From Streptococcus parasanguinis CC87K (lineage in GTDB: Bacteria > Bacillota > Bacilli > Lactobacillales > Streptococcaceae): 64,000 bases of DNA. Below are positions 1-7,625 of this stretch, piece after piece (the first letter of the stretch is position 1; each line of letters begins with the position of its first letter). The DNA is taken from contig NZ_KI669401.1 in assembly GCF_000507765.1 (NCBI RefSeq), forward strand, positions 1,166,597 through 1,230,596, given 5' to 3'. The position numbers and the translations under genes are program-made. Under the pieces are notes generated by a model that ran no database searches, was not told the DNA's origin, and saw nothing but the letters and a program-made list of their open reading frames with translations.

Positions 1-33
1 CATACGACCGACAAGTACAACATTGTTAATCAT
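1..33 (-). CDS. ssb: Single-stranded DNA-binding protein, N-terminal fragment (runs off window)
   Basis: Only the first 11 codons are inside the window, on the minus strand; they read MINNVVLVGRM, the characteristic start of bacterial SSB. A ribosome-binding site (AGGTGAC) precedes the ATG. SSB coats single-stranded DNA in replication, repair and recombination. It lies directly after rpsF, matching the conserved Firmicutes order rpsF-ssb-rpsR, so it is probably cotranscribed from the rpsF promoter. The rest of the gene, and presumably rpsR, lie outside the window. Confidence 0.9.
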   Translation of the reverse strand, partial: MINNVVLVGRM

Positions 34-53
34 AAGTCACCTCGGATGATTTC

Positions 54-344
54 TTACGCGTCAACTTTTACGATCATGTGACGAAGAATGTCACCGTTGA
101 TTTTTGAAAGACGGTCGAACTCGTTAAGAGCTACAGCGTCGTTCGCTTCAACGTTTACGATGTGGTAAAGTCCTTCACGGAAATCTTGGATTTCGTATGC
201 AAGACGACGTTTTTCCCAATCTTTTGATTCAACAACAGTTGCACCGTTGTCAGTCAAGATAGAATCGAAACGTGCTACCAAAGCGTTTTTAGCTTCTTCT
301 TCAATGTTTGGACGAATAATATAAAGAATTTCGTATTTAGCCAT
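54..344 (-). CDS. rpsF: 30S ribosomal protein S6
   Basis: A 96-residue protein starting [13 protein letters not shown] and ending near RHMIVKVDA, the full length and typical motifs of S6, a small-subunit protein that binds 16S rRNA together with S18. A longer in-frame reading is open upstream, but the ATG at 344 has a strong AGGAGGAAC site a few bases before it, and the extra residues do not look like S6. It is the first gene of the rpsF-ssb operon, with ssb starting 20 bp downstream. The promoter lies at 420-448, and small hairpins in the leader may be the S6:S18 autoregulatory structure. Confidence 0.97.
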   Translation of the reverse strand: MAKYEILYIIRPNIEEEAKNALVARFDSILTDNGATVVESKDWEKRRLAYEIQDFREGLYHIVNVEANDAVALNEFDRLSKINGDILRHMIVKVDA

Positions 345-373
345 TGATAATGTTCCTCCTTTTGGACTAATGA

Positions 374-411
374 CCCCCTGTCTTTGCAAGGGGTAAGTGA
401 GGTTTACTCAC
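374..411 (-). promoter_or_regulatory. Two small hairpins in the rpsF 5' leader (possible S6:S18 leader)
   Basis: Between the promoter and the rpsF ribosome-binding site the leader holds two inverted repeats: GTGAG/CTCAC (397-411) and CCCCT/AGGGG (375-393). rpsF leaders in many bacteria bind S6:S18 for autoregulation. Position and size fit, but I could not confirm the conserved loop consensus, so the identity is inferred. Confidence 0.35.
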
Positions 412-419
412 AAGAAACT

Positions 420-448
420 ATTATACCAGACTTTGCGAACAAAGGCAA
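420..448 (-). promoter_or_regulatory. Promoter of rpsF-ssb
   Basis: Minus strand: -35 TTGCCT (443-448), 17-nt spacer, -10 TATAAT (420-425) preceded by TGG, giving an extended -10. Strong sigma-A consensus, as expected for a ribosomal protein operon. Confidence 0.8.
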
Positions 449-647
449 GAATTATCTTTAGGATTTAAAAAATGATTCTGGACGTCCCCTTCGAGAAAAA
501 AGAAAGAAATGTCCTAAAAAATGACATTTTATAGAAGAAACTATTCCCACTCTTCCTCTCCTTTCCTTAAAGAAAACTGATATCAGTTAGCTTTAAGCTT
601 GAGTCTTTATACTAGCTACAACAAATCTCAAGAAACGAGGAACGATT
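449..647. other. Intergenic region between the divergent rpsF and glycosyltransferase genes
   Basis: AT-rich, about 200 bp. It contains the perfect palindrome CTGATATCAG (about 578-587) and a TATACT hexamer near 608-613 that could be the -10 of the plus-strand trio, though no good -35 is visible. No gene or RNA is recognised. Confidence 0.4.
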
Positions 648-1700
648 ATGAATTATCTTATCATCCCCGCCTATCAACCGGATCTGAATCTTGTCAAACT
701 GGTTCGCTTGGTTCACGCTAAGAGCGATCTCCACATCATCGTCATCGACGATGGGAGTGACGCTGACAAGAAAGTGATCTTTGACAAATTAGAGGGTCTT
801 GCGACAGTTCTGACTCATGAGCACAACCAAGGAAAAGGACAAGCACTCAAGACTGCTTATGCCTACATCCTAGAAAGAGGCACCTATGGAAGCATTGTTA
901 CAGCTGATGCAGACGGTCAGCACAAAATTTGGGATATTTTCAGGGTTGTTAACCAATCTCAAGAGCATCCTGGAACACTTATTCTAGGAGCACGCGCCTT
1001 CTCTGGAAAAGTTCCTTTGCGTTCTGCTTTCGGAAATAAATTGACTCGTTTCTTGTTTAAGCAACAAACAGGGGTGGCGGTCAGCGATACCCAAACGGGC
1101 TTACGGGCTTTCACTACGAATCTCTTGCATTTCATGCTTGAGGTTGACGGTCAGCGTTATGAATATGAAATGAATGTTCTCCTCGCAGCAAGCAAGTCCT
1201 TCCCCATCGTGGAAGTTCCCATCGAGACGGTCTACATCAATGACAACGAAGGCTCCCACTTCCGACCTATTCGAGATGGCCTCATGATCTACAAGGACAT
1301 GTTCAAGTTTGCCCTCTCCTCTCTGAGTAGTTTTATCGTTGACTATCTGGTCTACGCCTTCTTCCTTTTCGTGATGATGGCCGTGCCCATTAGTCTACGT
1401 ATTCTCCTAGCCAATGGGATCGCTCGTGTGACGAGTTCCATCTTTAACTACTCAACCAATAAGCACCTGGTCTTTAAGAATAAAGACAGTGTCGCTAAAA
1501 CTGGAAGTGGCTACTTTGGTCTAGCTCTTGGCCTCTTTATTCTCGATACGCTCTTGATTCGACTCTTCTATACTGCTTTCGGGCTCAATCTCCTGATCAG
1601 TAAGATTGTCGTCGGCTTCCTCCTCTTTCTGGTCTCATGGGTGATCCAGAAAAAAGTGATCTTCAAAGAAAGGACTGCTACCCACCATGAAATTCTTTAA
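648..1700 (+). CDS. Bifunctional GT2 glycosyltransferase / GtrA-like membrane protein
   Basis: A 350-residue protein. The N-terminal ~225 residues form a GT-A fold family 2 glycosyltransferase with an Asp-rich nucleotide-sugar region (VIDDGS near 34, TADADGQH near 85). The C-terminal ~120 residues contain about four membrane segments with the GtrA signature (FIVDYLVYAFF, then SSIFNYSTNKHLVFKN). Such fusions are thought to transfer sugars to or from polyprenyl phosphate at the membrane. The substrate is unknown. The stop overlaps the next start by 14 bp, so translation of the trio 648-2977 is probably coupled. Start is the ATG after an AACGAGGAAC site. Confidence 0.85.
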   Translation: MNYLIIPAYQPDLNLVKLVRLVHAKSDLHIIVIDDGSDADKKVIFDKLEGLATVLTHEHNQGKGQALKTAYAYILERGTYGSIVTADADGQHKIWDIFRVVNQSQEHPGTLILGARAFSGKVPLRSAFGNKLTRFLFKQQTGVAVSDTQTGLRAFTTNLLHFMLEVDGQRYEYEMNVLLAASKSFPIVEVPIETVYINDNEGSHFRPIRDGLMIYKDMFKFALSSLSSFIVDYLVYAFFLFVMMAVPISLRILLANGIARVTSSIFNYSTNKHLVFKNKDSVAKTGSGYFGLALGLFILDTLLIRLFYTAFGLNLLISKIVVGFLLFLVSWVIQKKVIFKERTATHHEIL

Positions 1701-2589
1701 AAAATCCTACACCTATGCTGCCTGCTTTGGCCTTCTTTTGACCAGCAGTTTTAGCTACTCTATGCTCAAGACCTTTGTCTTATCCGATGCCATCCAAACC
1801 GTAAAAGCTACGACTACGGACACCAAGGCAGCCAAAAAAGCAGCTGCATCGGCTACAACGACTGATACTAGCTATTCAGATGACAATATCCAGGTAAGCC
1901 TAACAGAAAAAACGGTTGAAAATACCCAGGTTTACATTGCAGATATCACAGTCAGCTCATCTGACTACCTCAAAACAGCCTTTGCACAAAATACTTACGG
2001 AACCAACGTGACGGCTAAGACCTCTGTCACAGCTGCCAACAACAGTGCCATTCTAGCAGTGAATGGTGACTATTACGGGGCTAACAGTACAGGATACGTC
2101 ATCCGAAATGGAGTGGTCTACCGTGATACCGTTCGGGAAGATTCAAGCAATGGTGACCTAGCCATTTACAAGGATGGATCCTTCAAAATTATCTATGAAG
2201 ATGAGATCTCAGCGGATCAATTGGTCAAAGACGGGGTCGTCAATCTCCTCGCTTTCGGTCCTTCCTTAGTTGAAAATGGAGAAATTACCGTCGATACCAA
2301 CTCAGAGGTCGGGCAATCTATGGCGTCTAATCCACGGACAGCGATTGGAATCATCGATGAAAACCACTACATTATCGTCGTGTCAGATGGACGGACTTCA
2401 GAAAGTGAAGGGCTATCTCTCTACCAATTAGCCGAAGTGATGAAGTCTTATGGCGTTAAAACAGCTTACAACCTGGATGGGGGTGGATCTTCTACACTTT
2501 ACTTCAATGGCCAAGTTATTAATAAACCAACAACAAATGGTACTATCTCAGAAAGGGCGGTGAGTGACATTGTCTACATCGGTTACTAA
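1687..2589 (+). CDS. Phosphodiester glycosidase (NAGPA domain) exported or membrane-anchored protein
   Basis: A 300-residue protein with an N-terminal hydrophobic signal/anchor (residues ~8-30), then a Thr/Ala/Lys-rich linker to ~60, then a NAGPA-type phosphodiester glycosidase domain. Family features visible are AVNGDYYGAN, RNGVVYRD, PRTAIGI and the glycine-rich LDGGGSSTLYFNG near the C-terminus. The family hydrolyses sugar phosphodiesters such as N-acetylglucosamine-1-phosphodiester. Here it is probably extracellular and may act on a surface glycan made by the upstream glycosyltransferase. It overlaps both neighbours, which suggests a single transcript. Confidence 0.85.
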   Translation: MKFFKKSYTYAACFGLLLTSSFSYSMLKTFVLSDAIQTVKATTTDTKAAKKAAASATTTDTSYSDDNIQVSLTEKTVENTQVYIADITVSSSDYLKTAFAQNTYGTNVTAKTSVTAANNSAILAVNGDYYGANSTGYVIRNGVVYRDTVREDSSNGDLAIYKDGSFKIIYEDEISADQLVKDGVVNLLAFGPSLVENGEITVDTNSEVGQSMASNPRTAIGIIDENHYIIVVSDGRTSESEGLSLYQLAEVMKSYGVKTAYNLDGGGSSTLYFNGQVINKPTTNGTISERAVSDIVYIGY

Positions 2590-2977
2590 TCCTATCAAAC
2601 AACGGTTGAAAAAAACGATTCTCTGGTACACTCTGATTTCAGCTTTCTTCTTTGTCGGAAGTCGCATCTATGAACACTTTAGTTTTGGCGAAACCTCTGC
2701 CTTCATGCACTACCTCTTCTTGATTCCTTTGATCGGTGGCGCCCTACTAGTGGCTCTACAGTTGATGGTGAAAGGCTTCTCTCGACTGAGTCTCAATCTT
2801 TGGAATTCAGGAGTGGCTACCCTAACAGCCGGAGCCCTCTACCGAGGGATTGTCAACCTCTCTGGTCGATCTACCACAATGGATCAACCCTATTATTACC
2901 TTGGAGTTGCCTTTCTAGCACTAGCTCTGATCAGCCTCTTCTTTGTCCGCAATGTCTGGGTGGAGAAAACAGCCTAA
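2564..2977 (+). CDS. Small four-helix membrane protein of unknown function
   Basis: A 137-residue protein with a GTG start preceded by GAAAGGGCGG inside the end of the previous gene (26-bp overlap). About four hydrophobic segments are visible (starting near LWYTLISAFFFVG, YLFLIPLIGGALLV, WNSGVATLTAGALY and YYLGVAFLALALISLFF). There is no enzymatic motif. It is the last gene of the trio and is followed by a strong terminator, so it probably assists the same glycan-modification step. The family is not recognised beyond streptococcal hypothetical membrane proteins. Confidence 0.7.
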   Translation: MTLSTSVTNPIKQRLKKTILWYTLISAFFFVGSRIYEHFSFGETSAFMHYLFLIPLIGGALLVALQLMVKGFSRLSLNLWNSGVATLTAGALYRGIVNLSGRSTTMDQPYYYLGVAFLALALISLFFVRNVWVEKTA

Positions 2978-2984
2978 GACATCA

Positions 2985-3018
2985 AAAACGTCCGTTTCTT
3001 AAAAGAACGGACGTTTTT
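2985..3018 (+). terminator. Rho-independent terminator after the glycosyltransferase trio
   Basis: AAAACGTCCGTT pairs with AACGGACGTTTT around a short loop and is followed by T-rich sequence. The convergent subtilase gene ends at 3044 and the stem is A-rich on its left side, so it may work in both directions. Confidence 0.85.
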
Positions 3019-3043
3019 TGGGGTAAGTTAACGGATGAACGAC

Positions 3044-3271
3044 TTAGCCTTCACGTTTTTTGCTAGCTACAAATCCTGCTAAAGCTAGTGAGGTCATGCC
3101 AAAGAGGCTAAGGACGGTTGAAGCCAATTCATCTTGACCTGTTTTTGGAAGACCAGTTGCTGGTGTAGCAGCTACTTCGGCTTGACCACTCGTATGATAA
3201 GTGACAGCAACTGGTTTGTTTGTTGCCACTTCTTTTGTTTCGATTGCAGCTGGTTGAGCTGGAGTTACTGG
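3044..3271. repeat. Direct repeat copy 1: shared LPKTG sorting region
   Basis: Encodes the last 75 residues of subtilase 1. It matches the end of the 5'-nucleotidase gene (12241-12468) in 73 of 75 residues and closely at DNA level, in the same orientation. Outside this block the proteins are unrelated, so the block was transferred by recombination. Confidence 0.9.
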
Positions 3272-6200
3272 GCCTTTGGATACCGCTAGTTGGTCTGGGG
3301 TCACTGGGGTTTCTGAGTGACGACTTGGCACTTCATCTATCACTAATGTCGGATTTTCTGGTTGAATCCATGGTTCTACAATCGCTCCACTGTGCACCTC
3401 TGGGTTTGGCTTGATAACGTCTTTGACCAAAGAAAGAAGATGGTAGTTGATCCGATTGCTCACTTCATAAAGGAAATCATTTTCCGAAACATGATAGCCT
3501 GCCGGGAGATCCACATGAACACGATAGGAACCGTTCATCAGCATCGTCTCAAAGCGCAGAAGGTCATAGATGCTTTGTGGGAGAAGTCGGCTGATGCCGT
3601 CATTCCCTACCACTTTTACAACCGTTCCGGCTGGGACTGGCTGATCAAATCCAATGGTCAATTTATTTTCATCTAAATAATGGAAGGCAAAGGTTACTTT
3701 TGGATGTGGATTCTCAGGTGAAACGGTCACCTTTTTCACCAGCTCTGTTCCCCAATCATAATGGTAATCAGATAGGGTGATCTTGGCTGTATAAGTACCA
3801 AAAGGCAAGTCTGGGAAGGTACCACCATTGTAGGAAACATTGAACTCTCCTTCCACTACACGTCCTTGGTCGTCCACCACTTGGTAACGAACGACGGATG
3901 GATAATAAGAAATGACTTCGCCACTGCTATCTGTGAAGACGACTTCTAAGGTGCCCTTTTCAGCCTTCAGTTTTTCAGACGCTGTCTCACTTGGTTGTTC
4001 ATCTGAACCGGCTTCATTCGTCGGAGTCGTTGCCTCTACTTTCTTTCCTTCAATGTCCATCTCAATGGTATTGTAGACCTTATCCCAGATGGTATAACGA
4101 ACAGTAGAAGGGTCCACTCCTTCCGGAAGAAGATAGCTACCATCCTCTTGGGGTTCCAAGGCCACTGTTTCCCCATCTTTGACGTAGGACAGATAAGTCC
4201 CTGCTAAGCCACTACCGGTTTCAAGTACCTTACCTGGGCGGAAAATCCGTGTTGCTGGATCGTACTGAGCACTTCCAGACTCGATGCTTGGAGCCGTATT
4301 GTCAATCTTAACCTTAAAGTTAAGCTCTTGTTGCTTGGCCCCTGAAGCAGTTGGACGGTAGGTAATCACAAATTGGTATTCCCCATCTGGTAATTGCTTG
4401 CCGTCTTTGTCCAAGCCTTCCCAAGAGATTTCATAAAACTCTTCACTACGATTCCCAATCCGGTAACTCCAGTCTGTCTTACGGTGGACTTCATTTCCGA
4501 CCTCGTAAATCGGGTTAGTACGAGCTGTGTCCTCCTTCTTGTAAACTGATAGGTGGACATTTTCAACATTGCGAAGCATGACGGCTTTGACCTTGATGCT
4601 ATCAAAGCTGGAATCATTGTTTGGAGAGAAGTAAAGTTGGTCCCCATCAAAGCGATCCCCATCCTGGCCAAGAGTTTTGGCTACAGATTCTCCATTTTCA
4701 TAGACATAACTGATCAAAGATGTAAAGTGATTGTCTGGATGACGCTCTGGCGTTTCTGGGACCTTTTCATCTGGATAATCCGTCTTGTCCTTGTAGTAGT
4801 AAAACGGCTTGTAGCTACCTGTATATTCGTAGATAGGCTTTTCAATGCCACGCAGATTTTGGTAATCCCCATGGAAACCAACATAAGGGAGGCTGACCAG
4901 ATGTTTTTGGGTGCTGGCATCTTTAACCAGTACAAAACCTTCTAAGAAATAGCCGTTTGGCATTTGCTTGCTGAGCTCTTCCTTATACTTGCTTGCATCA
5001 ACTGCTACGTGGATGGTCCGCTGACCATTGGCTGGGATAGTGACCGTTTCCTTACCGTCTAAAGTTTCTAATAGACGAGGATGGAGGGTGAATTTGCCAT
5101 CTTGAACTTGATCTGTCTGAAGAGTGGTTTCATATCGAACAGACTTATCTTGATTGGAAAGATTGTGGATGGTCACATCAAATTCAAAGGTATCTGTGAC
5201 ATTGCCAAGTGTCAGGCTACTTTTAGCATCTTTTGCCGTCACATAGAGATCACCTAGTGCCGCAGCTGTGACATCCATAACCCCCGCTCCTTGCTGACGA
5301 ACAGAGGAATAGGCATGCGTTTCCTCATCTACATGAGGGATCGCTGTACTCATAGTCATTTGTTTGACTAGAACCTGTAGTTGTTCTGGGCTAAGATGAG
5401 GGAAGCGCTCCTTCAAGGCTTGTTTCACCAGTGCAGTGGCTCCGGCAGCATGAGGAGAGGCCATACTGGTCCCCCTATCCATATAGTACTCTCCATTATT
5501 AACAGATGAGTAGATCATCCCTCCTGGAAGGGTGACATCCGGTTTGAGATCCCCATCAGCGGATAGCCCCCAAGAGGAGAAGTCAGATAGTTGATTGGCT
5601 GCATCGTAAGGCACCCGTTTGAATTTATTGGCAATATGGAGTTGGTAATCATTGGCATGTTGAGCCAAAACAAGTCCAGCAGCGTGACCAATAACCCCAA
5701 CCGGGAATCGTTCTCCGAGCCCTTCTAAGTCAAAGCTTACAGGATTATTTCCCTGCTCTTTAGTCTGGTAGAAGATCACCCCTGTAGCACCAGCTCTTTT
5801 CAGCTCTTTGACCTTATCCACATCCGAAACTTCGCCACCTCGCTCCGTAAGGACTAAGTGCCCATTGATACTATCAGCTTGGTAGTGGTCGATCCCTCCC
5901 TTTTCCACATGGAGATAGCTTTGAGGGATAGTCGTCCGAAAAGCGTCACGTTCTACAAAGGAGTGCATCGGAATTTTGCCCTCTGGGAAGTCTTTTGAAT
6001 CTTTTAATGCATCTACGGTCAAGCTTGCTTCTGTCGACTCATGCTTGGTCAGACTATTAATAGACGCGACTGAGATGACATTTGGATTGACGGAAGGCGT
6101 CCCTGTCATTCCGTAATCTGGTGTGGTGGCCAGTGGCTTGCTGTGCCAGAAGCCATTGGTCGCCATATTGGTAGAGGCGACTGTAATGGTTACTCCCGCC

Positions 6201-7540
6201 TTTCTTGCTGTATCAAAGGCCTGGCGAGTGATCTCTCCGACATCATAAACAGAGCTTGAAGCTGTTCCCAAACTCATATTGATGGAATCCGCCCCTAATT
6301 TGACCGCATCTTCTACCGCTTTAGTGTAGATGAAATTTTGAACTTGACCTCCCTTGGTATCTGAGAAAACACGTAGAAACATCAGTTGGGCTTCTGGAGC
6401 AACACCACGGATAATTTCACCATTTGGAGAAGGTTGAGAAGCGTTTCCCACAGCAGTTCCTGCTACGTGAGCCCCGTGTGAAATTGGATCGTCTTCTTTG
6501 ACATTGTCATCCATATCACTGTAGTTATGAATGTAGACAATTTTATTGTTGTACCATTTGCCATAAGTGATCCCCGCTTTTTTCTTAGCCTCTTCAATTT
6601 CCGCTTCACTCTTGTACTTGGCCTTACTGATATCTGTCAGACGAAAAACATCATGAGCAGGGTCCACACCGGAATCAATGATCGCAACTACCTGCCCTTG
6701 ACCCTTGATTCCCTTATCCCAGAGGGGTTGTAAATTGATCAGACTATTTTCTTCACTGACCTTGGTCGTAGTTGAAGTCGGTGATGCAGGTGTAGGCTGT
6801 GTTTCCGCCACTCTGGTCCGACCAAGTGGAGCATAATCTACAGCATCTACACGCGCTAGTCCCCGAATCTTTTTAGCATCTCCATAAGTCGTCTCTAGAG
6901 CCAAGCCGTTAAAAAGCAGATTAAAGTCATATAATTTTTTAAATTGAATGGATTGCTTTTCGAGCTCTTTCAAAAACTGTTCATGATCCTGATTGGTTTT
7001 TTCGATGCGAGTTTCTTTTGAAGTCGGAGATACTTCTCCAATGCCCTCAGAAACCTTTTCTTTCAAGCGAACCAGCACCTCAACTGGGCTTGTTTCTTCT
7101 AAATTTTCCTTTACTGGCTCAATAGAAGTCGTAATTGGAGTAGCAACCCCATTTTCTTTTGGCGCTTCCGCAACAGAAGGCGAAGCCTTCTCTGCTTCTA
7201 CTTGATTTGTAGCCGAACTGCTTGTATCGATTGAAGATGAAGGTAGAGACTGATTTGTCTTTTCCTTACTCTCAATCTCAGCTGTAGCAAGGTTTTTAGA
7301 AGCAGTATCTTCTATAACTGAAGTGGGCATACTGTCCTTAGTAGCCGAAAGTGGTTCTGCTGTTTTCTCATCTGTTGCTGCGGTTTCTGGCACCACTACA
7401 GAAGGCTCTACGACAGAGGGTGTTGGTACGATCGTATCAGCTGAAACGGCTGAACCCATTAGAAAGGTACCAATCAAAACAGAAGCGACTCCAATTGCGT
7501 ATTTACGAATGGAAAAACGCTGTTGTCGATGAAATTCCAT
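3044..7540 (-). CDS. Cell-wall-anchored subtilisin-like serine protease (S8; C5a peptidase/lactocepin type), copy 1
   Basis: 1498 residues. Order: YSIRK-type signal peptide (FSIRKYAIGVASVLIG, residues 9-24), Ser/Thr/Glu-rich propeptide to ~260, S8 catalytic domain with Asp289 (IIDSGVD), His355 (SHGAHVAGTA) and Ser692 (GTSMASPH), a PA insertion between His and Ser, Fn3-like and repeat domains, a proline-rich stretch, LPKTG at 1464-1468, a hydrophobic helix and a KKREG tail. The usual HGTH is HGAH here. It is probably a surface endopeptidase acting on host proteins or milk/saliva peptides; the substrate is unknown. It lies 85 bp downstream of paralogue copy 2 with no evident promoter of its own, so it is likely read through from there. 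The last 75 residues almost duplicate the end of the 5'-nucleotidase. Confidence 0.93.
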   Translation of the reverse strand: MEFHRQQRFSIRKYAIGVASVLIGTFLMGSAVSADTIVPTPSVVEPSVVVPETAATDEKTAEPLSATKDSMPTSVIEDTASKNLATAEIESKEKTNQSLPSSSIDTSSSATNQVEAEKASPSVAEAPKENGVATPITTSIEPVKENLEETSPVEVLVRLKEKVSEGIGEVSPTSKETRIEKTNQDHEQFLKELEKQSIQFKKLYDFNLLFNGLALETTYGDAKKIRGLARVDAVDYAPLGRTRVAETQPTPASPTSTTTKVSEENSLINLQPLWDKGIKGQGQVVAIIDSGVDPAHDVFRLTDISKAKYKSEAEIEEAKKKAGITYGKWYNNKIVYIHNYSDMDDNVKEDDPISHGAHVAGTAVGNASQPSPNGEIIRGVAPEAQLMFLRVFSDTKGGQVQNFIYTKAVEDAVKLGADSINMSLGTASSSVYDVGEITRQAFDTARKAGVTITVASTNMATNGFWHSKPLATTPDYGMTGTPSVNPNVISVASINSLTKHESTEASLTVDALKDSKDFPEGKIPMHSFVERDAFRTTIPQSYLHVEKGGIDHYQADSINGHLVLTERGGEVSDVDKVKELKRAGATGVIFYQTKEQGNNPVSFDLEGLGERFPVGVIGHAAGLVLAQHANDYQLHIANKFKRVPYDAANQLSDFSSWGLSADGDLKPDVTLPGGMIYSSVNNGEYYMDRGTSMASPHAAGATALVKQALKERFPHLSPEQLQVLVKQMTMSTAIPHVDEETHAYSSVRQQGAGVMDVTAAALGDLYVTAKDAKSSLTLGNVTDTFEFDVTIHNLSNQDKSVRYETTLQTDQVQDGKFTLHPRLLETLDGKETVTIPANGQRTIHVAVDASKYKEELSKQMPNGYFLEGFVLVKDASTQKHLVSLPYVGFHGDYQNLRGIEKPIYEYTGSYKPFYYYKDKTDYPDEKVPETPERHPDNHFTSLISYVYENGESVAKTLGQDGDRFDGDQLYFSPNNDSSFDSIKVKAVMLRNVENVHLSVYKKEDTARTNPIYEVGNEVHRKTDWSYRIGNRSEEFYEISWEGLDKDGKQLPDGEYQFVITYRPTASGAKQQELNFKVKIDNTAPSIESGSAQYDPATRIFRPGKVLETGSGLAGTYLSYVKDGETVALEPQEDGSYLLPEGVDPSTVRYTIWDKVYNTIEMDIEGKKVEATTPTNEAGSDEQPSETASEKLKAEKGTLEVVFTDSSGEVISYYPSVVRYQVVDDQGRVVEGEFNVSYNGGTFPDLPFGTYTAKITLSDYHYDWGTELVKKVTVSPENPHPKVTFAFHYLDENKLTIGFDQPVPAGTVVKVVGNDGISRLLPQSIYDLLRFETMLMNGSYRVHVDLPAGYHVSENDFLYEVSNRINYHLLSLVKDVIKPNPEVHSGAIVEPWIQPENPTLVIDEVPSRHSETPVTPDQLAVSKGPVTPAQPAAIETKEVATNKPVAVTYHTSGQAEVAATPATGLPKTGQDELASTVLSLFGMTSLALAGFVASKKREG

Positions 7541-7562
7541 AAAAACTCCTTTTTACACACTA

Positions 7563-7591
7563 GGTTAAGGTAGCTTCACACTACCTTAACC
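7563..7591. repeat. Perfect 11-bp inverted repeat between the two subtilase genes
   Basis: GGTTAAGGTAG (7563-7573) and CTACCTTAACC (7581-7591) flank a 7-nt loop. In the minus-strand transcript it ends ~11 nt before the ribosome-binding site of subtilase 1 and is not followed by a T-run, so it is not a normal terminator for that direction. It could be an mRNA processing or stabilising hairpin, or an operator. Confidence 0.75.
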
Positions 7592-7625
7592 CTTATTTTA
7601 TTCTTGCAACTAAACTAATAGAAGA

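Noticed and set aside
4366..4945. Open frames on both strands inside the subtilase genes
   Set aside because: They lie in other frames of well-supported S8 protease genes, without ribosome-binding sites or recognisable domains; shadows of coding bias.
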